From: Brumimicrobium oceani
Lineage (GTDB): Bacteria > Bacteroidota > Bacteroidia > Flavobacteriales_D > Crocinitomicaceae
Assembly (NCBI RefSeq): GCF_003143775.1
Contig: NZ_QFRJ01000014.1
Span: forward strand, 24,918 to 88,917
Length of the DNA stretch: 64,000 bases
Direction: 5' to 3'
Shown: piece by piece, positions 34,617 through 44,045 of the stretch
How the letters are laid out: each line of letters begins with the position of its first letter
Numbering within the stretch: the stretch's first letter is position 1
Position numbers and translations under genes: made by a program
The notes under the pieces: model-generated
The model's database searches: none
What the model was told of the DNA's origin: nothing
What the model saw: only the letters and a program-made list of their open reading frames with translations

Positions 34617-37600
34617 CTATCTCTTCTCAATCCACTCTCTGGCATTCACAAAAGCCTCCAACCACGGAGTCACTTCGTCTTTTCTACCATCTGGGTAGTT
34701 CGCCCAGTTCCATTGGAAAGTTGAACGTTCGATGTGTGGCATCGTTACCAAGTGTCTTCCTGAAGCGTCGCACATCATTGCGGTGTTGAAATCTGAACCG
34801 TTTGGATTCGCTGGATAGTGTTCGTATCCGTATTTCGCTACGATGTTGTATTTGTCTTCGCTGTAAGGTAAATCGAATTTCCCTTCACCGTGTGAAATCC
34901 AAACTCCTAATGTTGTTCCTTCAAGTGAAGAAAGCATTACAGAATTGTTCTTTTGAATTTTAACCGACGTGAACCCGCTTTCGTGTTTTTTAGAATCGTT
35001 GTAGGTCATTTTTCCGTGCTTGTCGTGGTCTGGGTTTACTAAGTCCAATTCCATCCATAACTGACAACCATTACAAATTCCAACTGAAAGTGTGTCTTCT
35101 CTTTTGAAGAAGTTTTCCAAAGCTGCTTTTGCTTTTTCATTGTGTAAGAAAGCACCAGCCCAACCTTTCGCAGAACCCAAAACATCAGAGTTTGAGAATC
35201 CTCCAACTGCTCCGATAAATTGAATGTCTTCTAAGTTTTCACGGCCTTCAATCAAGTCCGTCATGTGAATGTCTTTTACGTCAAATCCTGCCAAATACAT
35301 CGCATTCGCCATTTCGCGTTCACTGTTACTTCCTTTTTCACGAATAATTGCCGCTTTTGGACGTGCTTTTGTCGTGTCTAATTCTGGAAGCTTCCCTGTG
35401 AAATGCGCTGGGAAAGTATAATTTAACGCTTGATTTTTATAATTTTCGTAACGTGCTTTTGCTAATCCGTTTGCTGTTTGTTTTTGGTCTAATAAATAAG
35501 AAGTTTTAAACCAAGTATCACGCAATTCGGAAACGGTCATTGTGAAAGCATCTGTTCCGTTGATGATGCTCACGAAATCGTTTTCTACCACTTTTCCAAT
35601 TTCGTGGAAGGCGATCTTATTTGCTTCTAATTCTTTCGCTACACTCGCATCTTTCGCTTGGAAGACAATTCCTGAATTCTCAGCGAACAAGATTTTAAAT
35701 GAATCTTCTTCTTTTAATGAAGTTAAATCGTATTCTGCTCCGATGTTGTTGTCGGCGAAACACATTTCCAAAAGGGTAGTAATTAATCCTCCGGAAGCCA
35801 CGTCATGACCGGCAATGATTTGTTCTTTTTGAATTAAATCTTGAATGGTATTGAAAACCGTTTTTACATAACCAGCATCTTTAACATCTGGTGCTTCGTT
35901 TCCTAATTGACCCATAATTTGAGAGAAAGAACTTCCGCCCAATTTGAAATCATCCTGTGAAATGTTGATGTAGTATATCGGACCACTTTCTTTTTTGAAC
36001 ACGGGTTCAACTACTTTTGAAATGGCATTACAATGTCCAGCTGCCGAAATAATCACCGTTCCTGGTGAAATCACCTCATCATTTGGATATTTCTGCTTCA
36101 TCGATAAAGAATCTTTTCCTGTTGGAACGTTAATTCCTAATCCGATAGAAAAATCTGAAACCGCTTGCACTGCTTTATACAAACGTGCATCTTCTCCAGG
36201 GTTTTTACAAGGCCACATCCAGTTGGCAGATAAAGAAACGCTTTTTAACCCTTCTTCTAAAGGTGCCCAAATGATGTTGGTTAAAGATTCGGTAATTGCA
36301 TTTCTACTTCCTGCTGCTGAATCGATTAATCCCGCGATTGGAGCATGACCAATTGATGTTGCAACCCCTTCTTTTCCTTTGTAATCTAATGCCATAACGC
36401 CAACGTTATTTAAAGGCAATTGCAAAGGTCCTGCACACTGTTGTTTGGCTACTTTTCCACCCACACAACGGTCCACTTTATTGGTTAACCAATCTTTTGA
36501 AGCAACAGCTTCTAGTTGTAATAATTGGTTTAAATAGTCGTAGAACTTCTCTTTTTTATAGTCTAAATCAGAATAAACACGTTTTACTGTGCTGTCTGTC
36601 ATGATTGTTTTTGGCGAACTTCCAAACATATCAAACAAAGCCAAATCCATTGGTTTTTCACCTGTGGTTTTCGATTCGAAAGTAAAACGATTATTGTTTT
36701 TCACATCTCCAACGGTGTACATTGGCGAACGCTCACGATCTGCAATTTTCTGAAGTGTTTCGATGTGTTTTTCAGCAATCACCAATCCCATTCTTTCTTG
36801 AGATTCGTTTCCGATAATTTCTTTTGCCGATAGGGTAGGGTCTCCAACTGGAAGTTTGTCCAAGTCAATGTTTCCACCAGTATCTTCTACCAATTCACTC
36901 AAGCAATTTAAGTGACCTCCAGCTCCGTGATCGTGAATAGAAACAATGTAGTTTTCGTCTCCTTCCACCATTCCACGAACCGCATTTGCCGCACGTTTTT
37001 GCATTTCTGGATTAGAACGTTGCACTGCATTCAATTCGATTCCTGAAGAAAATTCTCCAGTATCGGCACTTGAAACAGCGGCTCCACCCATTCCGATGCG
37101 GTAGTTTTCACCACCTAAAATAACGATTTTATCACCGTCTTTTGGCGTATCTTTTAATGCTTGATCTACTTTTCCATATCCAATTCCACCCGCTTGCATG
37201 ATGACTTTATCGAAACCTAATTTTCGTAAATCAGCATCGGCGTGTTTATTGTCTTTGTCGTGGTGTTCGAAAGTTAAAACAGAACCAGAAATTAAAGGCT
37301 GACCAAATTTATTTCCGAAATCAGAAGCACCATTTGACGCTTTGATTAAAATATCCATTGGTGTTTGGTACAACCATTTTCTTTCTTCGAAAGATTTTTC
37401 CCATGGTCGCTCTTCTTCCAAACGAGAATAAGAAGTCATGTAAACTGCTGTTCCTGCAAGCGGCAAAGAACCTTTTCCGCCGGCCAATCTATCTCTAATT
37501 TCTCCACCAGCTCCTGTTGCAGCACCATTGAAAGGTTCCACAGTTGTTGGGAAGTTATGTGTTTCTGCTTTTAATGAAATAACTGATTCAAAATCTTTGA

Positions 37601-38303
37601 TGTTGTAATATTCTGGAATATCGGCACGTAAAGGTGCGAATTGCTCCACTTTTGGTCCTTTTACGAACGCCACGTTGTCCTTGTATGCCGAAACGATTCC
37701 ATTTGGATTTTCATTTGACGTATCTCTAATCATTCTGAATAAAGATTTGTCTTTTTCTTCTCCGTCAATCACAAAGGTTCCATTGAAAATCTTGTGGCGA
37801 CAGTGTTCTGAATTCACTTGCGAAAATCCGAAAACCTCAGAATCCGTTAAAGGACGACCGATTTTCTTGGACATGTTTTCCAAATATTCAATTTCTTCGT
37901 CGTTCAATGCCAAACCTTCTTTTTCGTTGTAAGCAGCAATGTCTTCGATGTCCAAAATGGCTTCCGGTTGAATTTCCACGTTAAATGAATCTTGTTGAAG
38001 TCCATCGTACTTTTCAGAAATCATTGGATCGAAATCTTTAGCATCTTTATCCACTGCTTGAAATTCTTCAATTCGAATAATGTCAGAAATGCCCATGTTC
38101 TGAGTGATTTCAACTGCATTTGTACTCCATGGAGTAATCATCGCTGCACGAGGTCCAACAAAAAAAGCATCCAAAGATGCTTGTTCTATTTTTGACTGGT
38201 CGCCAAATAACCACTCTAATTTAGAGATAGTTTCAGTTGATAATTCTTTTGTTGTTTGAACAGCAAATACTTTACCGTTTATGTTTCCAAAGAAATGAAT
38301 CAT
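34617..38303 (-). CDS. purL: Phosphoribosylformylglycinamidine synthase (large, single-chain)
   Basis: A 1228-residue enzyme for the fourth step of de novo purine synthesis (FGAR plus Gln plus ATP to FGAM). The N-terminal domain (1-170) is followed by a linker containing SQVNSEHCRHKIFNG, then two AIR-synthase-like halves: LKAETHNFPTTVEPFNGAATG with GGEIRDRLAGGKGS in the first and NVPTGKDSLSMKQK in the second. The C-terminal glutaminase domain (about 960-1228) has the nucleophile Cys in VGICNGCQLW and His in the SHGEGKF/MPHIERSTFQW segments. Length fits the large PurL form, which needs no PurS or PurQ. It has its own terminator and is not in a visible pur operon. Confidence 0.97.
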   Translation of the reverse strand: MIHFFGNINGKVFAVQTTKELSTETISKLEWLFGDQSKIEQASLDAFFVGPRAAMITPWSTNAVEITQNMGISDIIRIEEFQAVDKDAKDFDPMISEKYDGLQQDSFNVEIQPEAILDIEDIAAYNEKEGLALNDEEIEYLENMSKKIGRPLTDSEVFGFSQVNSEHCRHKIFNGTFVIDGEEKDKSLFRMIRDTSNENPNGIVSAYKDNVAFVKGPKVEQFAPLRADIPEYYNIKDFESVISLKAETHNFPTTVEPFNGAATGAGGEIRDRLAGGKGSLPLAGTAVYMTSYSRLEEERPWEKSFEERKWLYQTPMDILIKASNGASDFGNKFGQPLISGSVLTFEHHDKDNKHADADLRKLGFDKVIMQAGGIGYGKVDQALKDTPKDGDKIVILGGENYRIGMGGAAVSSADTGEFSSGIELNAVQRSNPEMQKRAANAVRGMVEGDENYIVSIHDHGAGGHLNCLSELVEDTGGNIDLDKLPVGDPTLSAKEIIGNESQERMGLVIAEKHIETLQKIADRERSPMYTVGDVKNNNRFTFESKTTGEKPMDLALFDMFGSSPKTIMTDSTVKRVYSDLDYKKEKFYDYLNQLLQLEAVASKDWLTNKVDRCVGGKVAKQQCAGPLQLPLNNVGVMALDYKGKEGVATSIGHAPIAGLIDSAAGSRNAITESLTNIIWAPLEEGLKSVSLSANWMWPCKNPGEDARLYKAVQAVSDFSIGLGINVPTGKDSLSMKQKYPNDEVISPGTVIISAAGHCNAISKVVEPVFKKESGPIYYINISQDDFKLGGSSFSQIMGQLGNEAPDVKDAGYVKTVFNTIQDLIQKEQIIAGHDVASGGLITTLLEMCFADNNIGAEYDLTSLKEEDSFKILFAENSGIVFQAKDASVAKELEANKIAFHEIGKVVENDFVSIINGTDAFTMTVSELRDTWFKTSYLLDQKQTANGLAKARYENYKNQALNYTFPAHFTGKLPELDTTKARPKAAIIREKGSNSEREMANAMYLAGFDVKDIHMTDLIEGRENLEDIQFIGAVGGFSNSDVLGSAKGWAGAFLHNEKAKAALENFFKREDTLSVGICNGCQLWMELDLVNPDHDKHGKMTYNDSKKHESGFTSVKIQKNNSVMLSSLEGTTLGVWISHGEGKFDLPYSEDKYNIVAKYGYEHYPANPNGSDFNTAMMCDASGRHLVTMPHIERSTFQWNWANYPDGRKDEVTPWLEAFVNAREWIEKR

Positions 38304-38454
38304 TATTTATGGTTTGAATGTTATTTTATGGCTGCAAAATTAAGCTTTTAAAACGAGATTGGGGTTAAAAAAGTGGAGTGAATGTTTGTCTTAACGATGC
38401 GTTGCCTTCGACAAGCTCAGTCAACCGATTACTCTCCGGAAAATTATTTCATCT

Positions 38455-38607
38455 ATGACTATAAATTTAGATTTTGTAACTCCATTTATTAGGAATTCGA
38501 ATGAAGCAGATCTTCGAACGCTGATTTACATGTACATCGACAAGTTAGGCAGAACCACAAGCATCTTTGATAAAGGAGGTTTTCTTATTGAATTCTTTGA
38601 TGCTTAG
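38455..38607 (+). CDS. Possible 50-residue small protein
   Basis: ATG at 38455 opens a 50-codon frame ending TAG at 38605-38607. The product reads MTINLDFVTPFIRNSNEADL, then RTLIYMYIDKLGRTTSIFDK and GGFLIEFFDA. Composition looks protein-like (balanced charged and hydrophobic residues), but no strong ribosome-binding site or promoter is visible and I recognise no family. It could be a small gene or the remnant of a larger one. It lies in a 390-bp stretch upstream of purL on the other strand. Confidence 0.3.
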   Translation: MTINLDFVTPFIRNSNEADLRTLIYMYIDKLGRTTSIFDKGGFLIEFFDA

Positions 38608-38693
38608 TATTTTCTTTTGAGTTAGAAATGTGGGTTTGACCTATGGTTTGGGAGAGGGAATAAAAATTAAGGATAAATCTACTCCCGAGCCAT

Positions 38694-38876
38694 TTACTTC
38701 CCCTTATTCAGTTTTCTCCAGTAAATTACATTAAAAACCATTAAAATACTACCTATGATAAGAAGAATATATGCCGCGAAGTTGTCCTCAAAAACTGGAT
38801 TGCTAAAATCTAAATCTGTTATTCCGAAGGTGAGGAAAAGTGTTGCTGTGAATGATAAAGCATGTCCTTTTTTCAT
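38694..38876 (-). CDS. Two-TM small membrane protein (paralogue A)
   Basis: A 60-residue protein with two hydrophobic segments (about 7-22 and 35-52) joined by a short acidic loop, DLDFSNPVFEDNFAAYI. It is clearly related to the next gene upstream (38917-39102): both share GIT-LDF-N--F-DN--AYI, a similar first segment and a basic C-terminus (RKLNKGK here). The two are therefore tandem paralogues. Function unknown. The upstream gap contains a copy of the dispersed GTGTTTCCGTCCAGACAC repeat. Confidence 0.65.
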   Translation of the reverse strand: MKKGHALSFTATLFLTFGITDLDFSNPVFEDNFAAYILLIIGSILMVFNVIYWRKLNKGK

Positions 38877-38885
38877 AATTGTAAA

Positions 38886-38920
38886 TTTTTAATTTTGATG
38901 TGTTTCCGTCCAGACACTAA
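38886..38920. repeat. Dispersed 35-bp repeat, copy 1
   Basis: TTTTTAATTTTGATGTG followed by TTTCCGTCCAGACACTAA lies between the two small membrane-protein genes. It recurs at 60140-60174 almost identically and in a shorter, diverged form at 56011-56035. GTGT and ACAC can pair around a ten-base loop. Confidence 0.65.
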
Positions 38921-39102
38921 CTATCTTTCCTGCTAGCCTGACCTCTTCTGTACAATACGTAGATCATGACTAATGCGCCGAATGTGAGTTGGATGTAGGC
39001 GTTGAGATTGTCCTGAAAACTTAAATTATCGAAATCGAGTAAAGTAATTCCTCCAGTGATTAAAAGAATAGCAATAAAGTCTAGTGTTTTTATTCTTTTC
39101 AT
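38917..39102 (-). CDS. Two-TM small membrane protein (paralogue B)
   Basis: A 61-residue protein from the ATG at 39102 (MKRIKTLDFIAILLITGGIT); an in-frame start 33 bp further out would add an unlikely polar stretch. Two hydrophobic segments flank the loop LLDFDNLSFQDNLNAYI, which matches its neighbour at 38694-38876. The C-terminus is basic and Ser-rich (RRGQASRKDS). The pair probably arose by tandem duplication. No function can be assigned. Confidence 0.65.
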   Translation of the reverse strand: MKRIKTLDFIAILLITGGITLLDFDNLSFQDNLNAYIQLTFGALVMIYVLYRRGQASRKDS

Positions 39103-39176
39103 AGTTGTGTTCTTTCGTCTTGAGGCAAGATACAATTATTTTGCAAAATGAAATGGGCTATTAGAGGAAAGTCTTT

Positions 39177-40130
39177 CTAATCTTGAAGGGTACTGCTTCG
39201 TCGCTCTCGAATAATTCGAATAATTTCTTCAGGTTGTTCTAGCTGAATATAGTGTCCGGTTTTTGGAATGATGATCAATTCGCTGTTTTTTAACTCGCCA
39301 TGCAACTTTTCTGTTCCCTTTCGAAAGGTGTTCAATGTGTCTTCAACCGTAATTAAAGTCATTATCGAATTAGTATTCTTGTAGTTGTCCGACAAATTTT
39401 TTAAATCATCCTGAAGATTTGTAATTTCTTTGGAATTAGAATAAATTACCTTGGATTGCGACCAAAGTTTCTGTCTTTCTTGGATGTAATTGTTGAGTTT
39501 TTCTCCTTCTGTAGATTTAAACATTGGAAGTACCCCTTTCTTAATTTGACTTTTTGCAATGGTGAAAGACGACAGAAATGCAATGCCTTTTCCTAAAATA
39601 GGAGTGGAGATTAGTTTGTTTATTCCGCTGGGCTTGATTTCATAAAATGGAGAGTCGATAATCAAATATTCACGGTCTTTTGTATCGGCATGCACGGCCA
39701 TGTAGGTAGCAACGCTTCCACCGTAGGAATGTCCAACGATTAATGGAGAATTTAAATTAAGCTGTAAAATTAATTTTTCGGCAAGATCGGCGTTGGATGC
39801 TAGGTCGTAAGAATAATCGCGTTTTGAGCTAAAACCGTGTCCTAATCTATCGAAAGCAGTAACTCTGAAGCTTTTAGCTAAGGAATCAAAGATTTCATTC
39901 CAATCTTCAATAGATCCAGGTGTTCCATGGATGAGTAAAATATCTTTGCCCTCACCTTTTTGTAAAAACCTGATTTCCTCATATCCTATATTGATGAATT
40001 GATGATGGTCCTCTTCATAGGTTTTTTTATGTTTAAAACTAGATTGTGACCGTAAGGCGCTGGCAGTAAAAAGCCAACAAATTAGTACAGCACTGTATTT
40101 TAAAACTTTATAAAAGTTTATCTTTTTCAT
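39177..40130 (-). CDS. Exported alpha/beta hydrolase
   Basis: A 317-residue hydrolase, reading from the ATG at 40130. The N-terminus is a signal sequence or anchor (NFYKVLKYSAVLICWLFTASAL). The oxyanion region is DILLIHGTPGSIEDW, the segment FDRLGHGFS follows, and the nucleophile elbow is VGHSYGGSVATY with Ser in GHSYG. The catalytic His is in PKTGHYIQLEQPEEI near the C-terminus. This is the classic alpha/beta hydrolase order, likely an esterase or lipase-like enzyme acting outside the cytoplasm. Open frame continues upstream to 40247 but lacks homology. The substrate cannot be inferred. Confidence 0.85.
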   Translation of the reverse strand: MKKINFYKVLKYSAVLICWLFTASALRSQSSFKHKKTYEEDHHQFINIGYEEIRFLQKGEGKDILLIHGTPGSIEDWNEIFDSLAKSFRVTAFDRLGHGFSSKRDYSYDLASNADLAEKLILQLNLNSPLIVGHSYGGSVATYMAVHADTKDREYLIIDSPFYEIKPSGINKLISTPILGKGIAFLSSFTIAKSQIKKGVLPMFKSTEGEKLNNYIQERQKLWSQSKVIYSNSKEITNLQDDLKNLSDNYKNTNSIMTLITVEDTLNTFRKGTEKLHGELKNSELIIIPKTGHYIQLEQPEEIIRIIRERRSSTLQD

Positions 40131-40239
40131 CCTATTGACTTTCAACTGATGTTTTGCGCATTGGTGTTTTTTTCGCGCATGAAAGTTATCAATAAAATCC
40201 AATGCGTTAACTATCGAAAAAACGAGAAACTCTAATGGA

Positions 40240-40647
40240 TCACTCAATTAGCTTCTCTAGTTCAGTTTCAAATTTTTTAAAGTTTCTTCTGTTTTTCCCC
40301 AAATTAAATACTAGCGTTGAAATAGGACAAACTGATTTGAAAAACACAATTGCCATTTCGTTATCACCTCTCACCTTAATCACAATTTCCTCGGTGAATG
40401 AAGAGGAGTTTAATCTTGATTGCGCTTTAAACCAGTTTTCAGCATTATAGAATTTAACGTTTTTAAATCCTGCATTATCTAAGGCTTGTTGAACATGGTT
40501 TAAGCTCCGTGATAAGTCTTGATCGAGGTGCTTTTTAAATTTGTTAGTGAAGGTGTACTTTGAGTTGTTCCTCAAGCTGTACAATGATTTTACAATAAAG
40601 TAAAGCAGAATGGCGGAAAAGCCAATGTAAAGTAAAATAGTGTCCAT
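40240..40647 (-). CDS. Membrane-anchored protein of unknown function
   Basis: A 135-residue protein from the ATG at 40647. One N-terminal membrane segment (ILLYIGFSAILLYFIVKSL) is followed by a cytoplasmic or periplasmic domain of about 110 residues with a beta-rich middle (EEIVIKVRGDNEMAIVFFK) and a Lys-rich end. I do not recognise a family. The upstream region to 40692 is open but does not look like protein. It sits next to the alpha/beta hydrolase gene, in the same direction, about 110 bp away. Confidence 0.5.
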   Translation of the reverse strand: MDTILLYIGFSAILLYFIVKSLYSLRNNSKYTFTNKFKKHLDQDLSRSLNHVQQALDNAGFKNVKFYNAENWFKAQSRLNSSSFTEEIVIKVRGDNEMAIVFFKSVCPISTLVFNLGKNRRNFKKFETELEKLIE

Positions 40648-40806
40648 ACTTTTAGTTTTATAAGTTTCGTTTAGCAGTTTAAAGCTAAACAAACTTTCTT
40701 AAATATTCACAAGTTTTATCTAGTTTTTTTTGAGTTGTAATCATATTATTTTGCTTTTCCCCTCTCACTTGAAATATGATCCTAGCTTAATGTCATCCTG
40801 ATGCGG

Positions 40807-40838
40807 ATTTCTATTTTCAACTGGTTGAAAATAGAAAT
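40807..40838. repeat. Perfect 14-bp inverted repeat
   Basis: ATTTCTATTTTCAA (40807-40820) and its exact reverse complement (40825-40838) surround the loop CTGG. The hairpin sits inside a degenerate form of a common intergenic phrase: GTCATCCTGATGCGG before it and GCGAAGGATTTT after it. Confidence 0.7.
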
Positions 40839-41005
40839 TTGCGAAGGATTTTGTTAGTTTATCGCCGACTCACATTATGGTTGGGTGAGATATATTTACT
40901 GGTAAAGTATCTGATAGGCAATTAAAATTGAAAAAGAACAAGGCTAAATGTCTATTTTTAAAATAAATATGCTAATTTAGTTTTCATAAACACAACTACA
41001 TTATA

Positions 41006-41098
41006 ATGAATATTGCTTACGTTTTTTTCACTTTGGTGGTTCTTCACTTCTTTGCTTTAATAGGTTTAGTCTGTTGGAAACTCCGAAAGGGAAAGTAA
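41006..41098 (+). CDS. 30-residue single-TM miniprotein (paralogue 1)
   Basis: ATG at 41006 to TAA at 41096-41098 encodes 30 residues that form one hydrophobic helix with a basic tail: MNIAYVFFTLVVLHFF followed by ALIGLVCWKLRKGK. A second plus-strand frame 185 bp downstream encodes a clear relative; 11 of 30 positions are identical, including Y5, F8, V11, L13-H14, G20, V22 and W24-K25. The conservation between two independent frames supports both as real genes. There is no strong ribosome-binding site. Function is unknown. Confidence 0.55.
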   Translation: MNIAYVFFTLVVLHFFALIGLVCWKLRKGK

Positions 41099-41283
41099 AA
41101 GTATAATATTAAATCAGCTTTTTTTGTTCTTTTTTTTGAACGCTTTCTAATTTTTAAGAATTACAGTTAAATGTTTTACTTGTAAATATTTTTGGATATT
41201 TTTTTCATTGTTTAAGTGAAAGAAAGTCTAAAATGCTTAACTTAGTAAGGCAGTTAATGCACAAAAAAAAAATCAAAAATCGA

Positions 41284-41373
41284 ATGAAATTACCGTATAT
41301 AATATTCATCATTGTGATCTTGCATATCGTTGTTGGTTTGGGATATGTTTTTTGGAAAATGTATAAGAAGTAA
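41284..41373 (+). CDS. 29-residue single-TM miniprotein (paralogue 2)
   Basis: ATG at 41284 to TAA at 41371-41373 encodes 29 residues: MKLPYIIFIIVILHIVV then GLGYVFWKMYKK. It matches the miniprotein at 41006 in length, in the Leu-His pair in mid-membrane, and in the WK before a basic tail. It ends 12 bp before the stop of the convergent FUSC gene. The shared mid-helix His is unusual for a plain membrane filler and may point to metal, haem or subunit binding, but that is speculation. Confidence 0.55.
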   Translation: MKLPYIIFIIVILHIVVGLGYVFWKMYKK

Positions 41374-41385
41374 TCTCCTCAAAGA

Positions 41386-43641
41386 TTATTTTTTTTCGAA
41401 ATGTTCCACATAGCGACCAATGCCTTTTCTCAAATTAGAGGATAGGGAAACTAACCAAATTAACTGGTTACTGATTAAATGTGCTTCTTGTAATTGATGT
41501 AAGTCAGCTTTTTTAATTTTCACGTAACCCTCTGCGATATTTGCGTCGCGTTCTTCAGATAAAATCTGATAGCTTTCCAAAAGTTTTTCTTTCGCATCTT
41601 TTATGTTGCCATGAGCATGAATTTTTATCTCATGTTCTTCATCCAATAGTATTTCTGTTCGAGAAAGAGTATTCGTAATTTTCGCAAAAAGAGCACTTGT
41701 TTCTTTGGAAATTGGTGTGGTTTTATGACTTTGAATAAAGCTACCTAATGATGCGATCGCCGATAAAATGGTTTGATTTAGAGTGACTATGTTATAGATT
41801 AATCTGAATTCTAATTGCTTAGATTTTGGATCTTGTGTAATTCTTTGAAAAGCTGCGCTCAGTTCGCTGAGTGCCAAAAAAGCTTCTTTCCTGGCTAATT
41901 TATAGGTGAGAGAATTGGCTTCCTTATCCATGTAAAGTTCTTGCGTAGCGTTTAAATAGGCATTGTTTTTCTTAATGGCTTTGAATAAGATTGATTTCAA
42001 GTTAAGTACTTCCCAACTCGGGAAAAGTACATAAATTGCCGCAAAGGAAATGGCCCCACCAAGTACCGTATCAACCACGCGGTATTGAATAACAGAAAAT
42101 GCATTGGGATGAATAAAGGAGTAAATGAAAACGACATTCAAAGTAATAAATGCCGCTGCCCATCTATAGTTTTGTTGCATTAAAGCAAAAGCAAGAATTA
42201 AGGAAACAACGGCCAGAATACCGTAAACAATTTCGTTTTGCGTAAGAATAACAATTCCAAAAGCAATTACACCACCGATGAGCGTTCCAACAATTCTGTC
42301 TTTAGCCCGCTCTTTCGTTAATCCATAATTTGGACGAAGAATAACCAAAACGGTTAACATAATCCAATAGGCATTTTGAATCTCAAAAATATTTCCCAAA
42401 ACAAAGGCAAAAACTATGGCAATGGTCAGGCGTAGCGCATGGCGAAAAATAACCGAGTGAATAGCGAAATGTTGTAATAAGATTTTCGGTTTATACTCTT
42501 GAAGCGTCAGAAACTGCTTGGCTTCACTGCGTTTTAAAGTAACTTTTGAAGTTTTGGTAATATTGGTTAAAGCATAACGTATAGCCTCCACTTCTTGTAG
42601 AATTTTCTTTTGGAAATCATGCAGATTTCGCATGGTTAACGCACCCTCTCTGGCTTGTGGAAGTTGGTGGATAGTTATATAGTCGGCAATTGTGTTGTGC
42701 GCTTCTAGCAAACACTTTTCTATTTCCTTATTTTCGGGAATTTCATCTTTGGTAATGATTATTTGAGATAGCTGAATCAGCTGCTGACTCATGGACATAT
42801 TGAGTTTACTGAACTTGTCTAAGTGTTTATTCTTCTTTCCGAAGAGGTCATCAAATTTTTCGTAATCCCAGCTATTGGCAATCACCAATTCGAAAATATC
42901 TACCAAAGAAATGAAGATCAACAAACGCTTTTCATCGAAATGAGAACGTCCAGATCTTTTTCTGCTAGCCAATAACAATTCTCTTAAAGTTTCATGCTTT
43001 TCATTAATTTGTGCTTGTAAGGCAAAAGTTTGTTTAATTAATGGTTTTCTATCTACCTCTTCAATCAGGAGTTTGGCACGTATTTTTAAATATTTTCCAG
43101 TTAATTTTAATGTTTCCGATAAAAGTTGGTCATCATCTTTTTTTGGAATTATTTTGTGTAATGTTACAGAAGCGAGAATATACCACAGCCCACCAAGCAC
43201 CATATACAATGCATGAATCCAAATTTCTTGTGCGCTATTTTGTTCCACAACCAAGGCGATTGTCATGGCTAATAAACCTGAAAAGCCAATCAATGATGCT
43301 CTAAATCCATATGCAGATAAAAAAGATAAGCCAAAGGTTAAAAGACCTATGAACCCTAGCGTTAAGTAGTGGTTTGGTTTCGAAAACAGAATTAAAACAG
43401 TGATTAAGCTTGTAAGTAAAATACTGATGAGGGTTCCTATTACTTTTCGCCTTAAGCTCCCGGGAACATCGCTAGGTGAATTTAAAAATGCACCAAAAAT
43501 AAATGATGGAGCAAGACTCATATATCCTAATGTATTGAAGGCGAGTAAAGGAACGATTAAAGATAAAGTAATTACAACTCCTCTAAAAAAGTGCGAACTT
43601 TTTACAAATAATTCGAGTTTTGTGAGCTTACTTTTTGCCAT
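41386..43641 (-). CDS. FUSC-family membrane protein (YccS/YhfK-like)
   Basis: A 751-residue inner-membrane protein. The first membrane bundle of about six helices (residues 15-165) is followed by a cytoplasmic helical domain (about 175-390) and a second membrane bundle (about 390-535) with the FUSC signature region NAYWIMLTVLVILRPNYGLTK and KDRIVGTLIGGVIAFG. A C-terminal cytoplasmic helical domain completes it. This is the YccS/YhfK arrangement; relatives export aromatic acids or take part in efflux. The protein is alone in its transcription unit and convergent with the two miniprotein genes. Confidence 0.88.
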   Translation of the reverse strand: MAKSKLTKLELFVKSSHFFRGVVITLSLIVPLLAFNTLGYMSLAPSFIFGAFLNSPSDVPGSLRRKVIGTLISILLTSLITVLILFSKPNHYLTLGFIGLLTFGLSFLSAYGFRASLIGFSGLLAMTIALVVEQNSAQEIWIHALYMVLGGLWYILASVTLHKIIPKKDDDQLLSETLKLTGKYLKIRAKLLIEEVDRKPLIKQTFALQAQINEKHETLRELLLASRKRSGRSHFDEKRLLIFISLVDIFELVIANSWDYEKFDDLFGKKNKHLDKFSKLNMSMSQQLIQLSQIIITKDEIPENKEIEKCLLEAHNTIADYITIHQLPQAREGALTMRNLHDFQKKILQEVEAIRYALTNITKTSKVTLKRSEAKQFLTLQEYKPKILLQHFAIHSVIFRHALRLTIAIVFAFVLGNIFEIQNAYWIMLTVLVILRPNYGLTKERAKDRIVGTLIGGVIAFGIVILTQNEIVYGILAVVSLILAFALMQQNYRWAAAFITLNVVFIYSFIHPNAFSVIQYRVVDTVLGGAISFAAIYVLFPSWEVLNLKSILFKAIKKNNAYLNATQELYMDKEANSLTYKLARKEAFLALSELSAAFQRITQDPKSKQLEFRLIYNIVTLNQTILSAIASLGSFIQSHKTTPISKETSALFAKITNTLSRTEILLDEEHEIKIHAHGNIKDAKEKLLESYQILSEERDANIAEGYVKIKKADLHQLQEAHLISNQLIWLVSLSSNLRKGIGRYVEHFEKK

Positions 43642-44045
43642 TTAATTAATTCTAGATGACAAAGATAAGTAATTTTAAAAGGGAGGGCGGAATAGGGATA
43701 TTAGTAATATTAAAATAATAGGGTGAAGCCATTGAAATAGCAATAAGCTCTTAGGTTTAACCCTATTTGTCTTTCACCGCAAAGAGCTTTTATAATAAAT
43801 TGATGATAAGAGTTCTTTACCTCAGAAATTAAGAAACTTATCCAAGCCTTGATTTTAGCATCCTAACACTATTAAGCTGGTCATTCTTTGGGAAATAAAA
43901 AATCTTATTTTTTCGTTTTCTGAAGGATCTGTTTTGATTTATTTCAGTTGATAAATCGGCGACAATGCTTTGGTTATCAAAATATAAGTATGGATTTAGT
44001 AGAGAACAATTGCCACTTACAATTTGCGACAATCTTCTAGACTGC

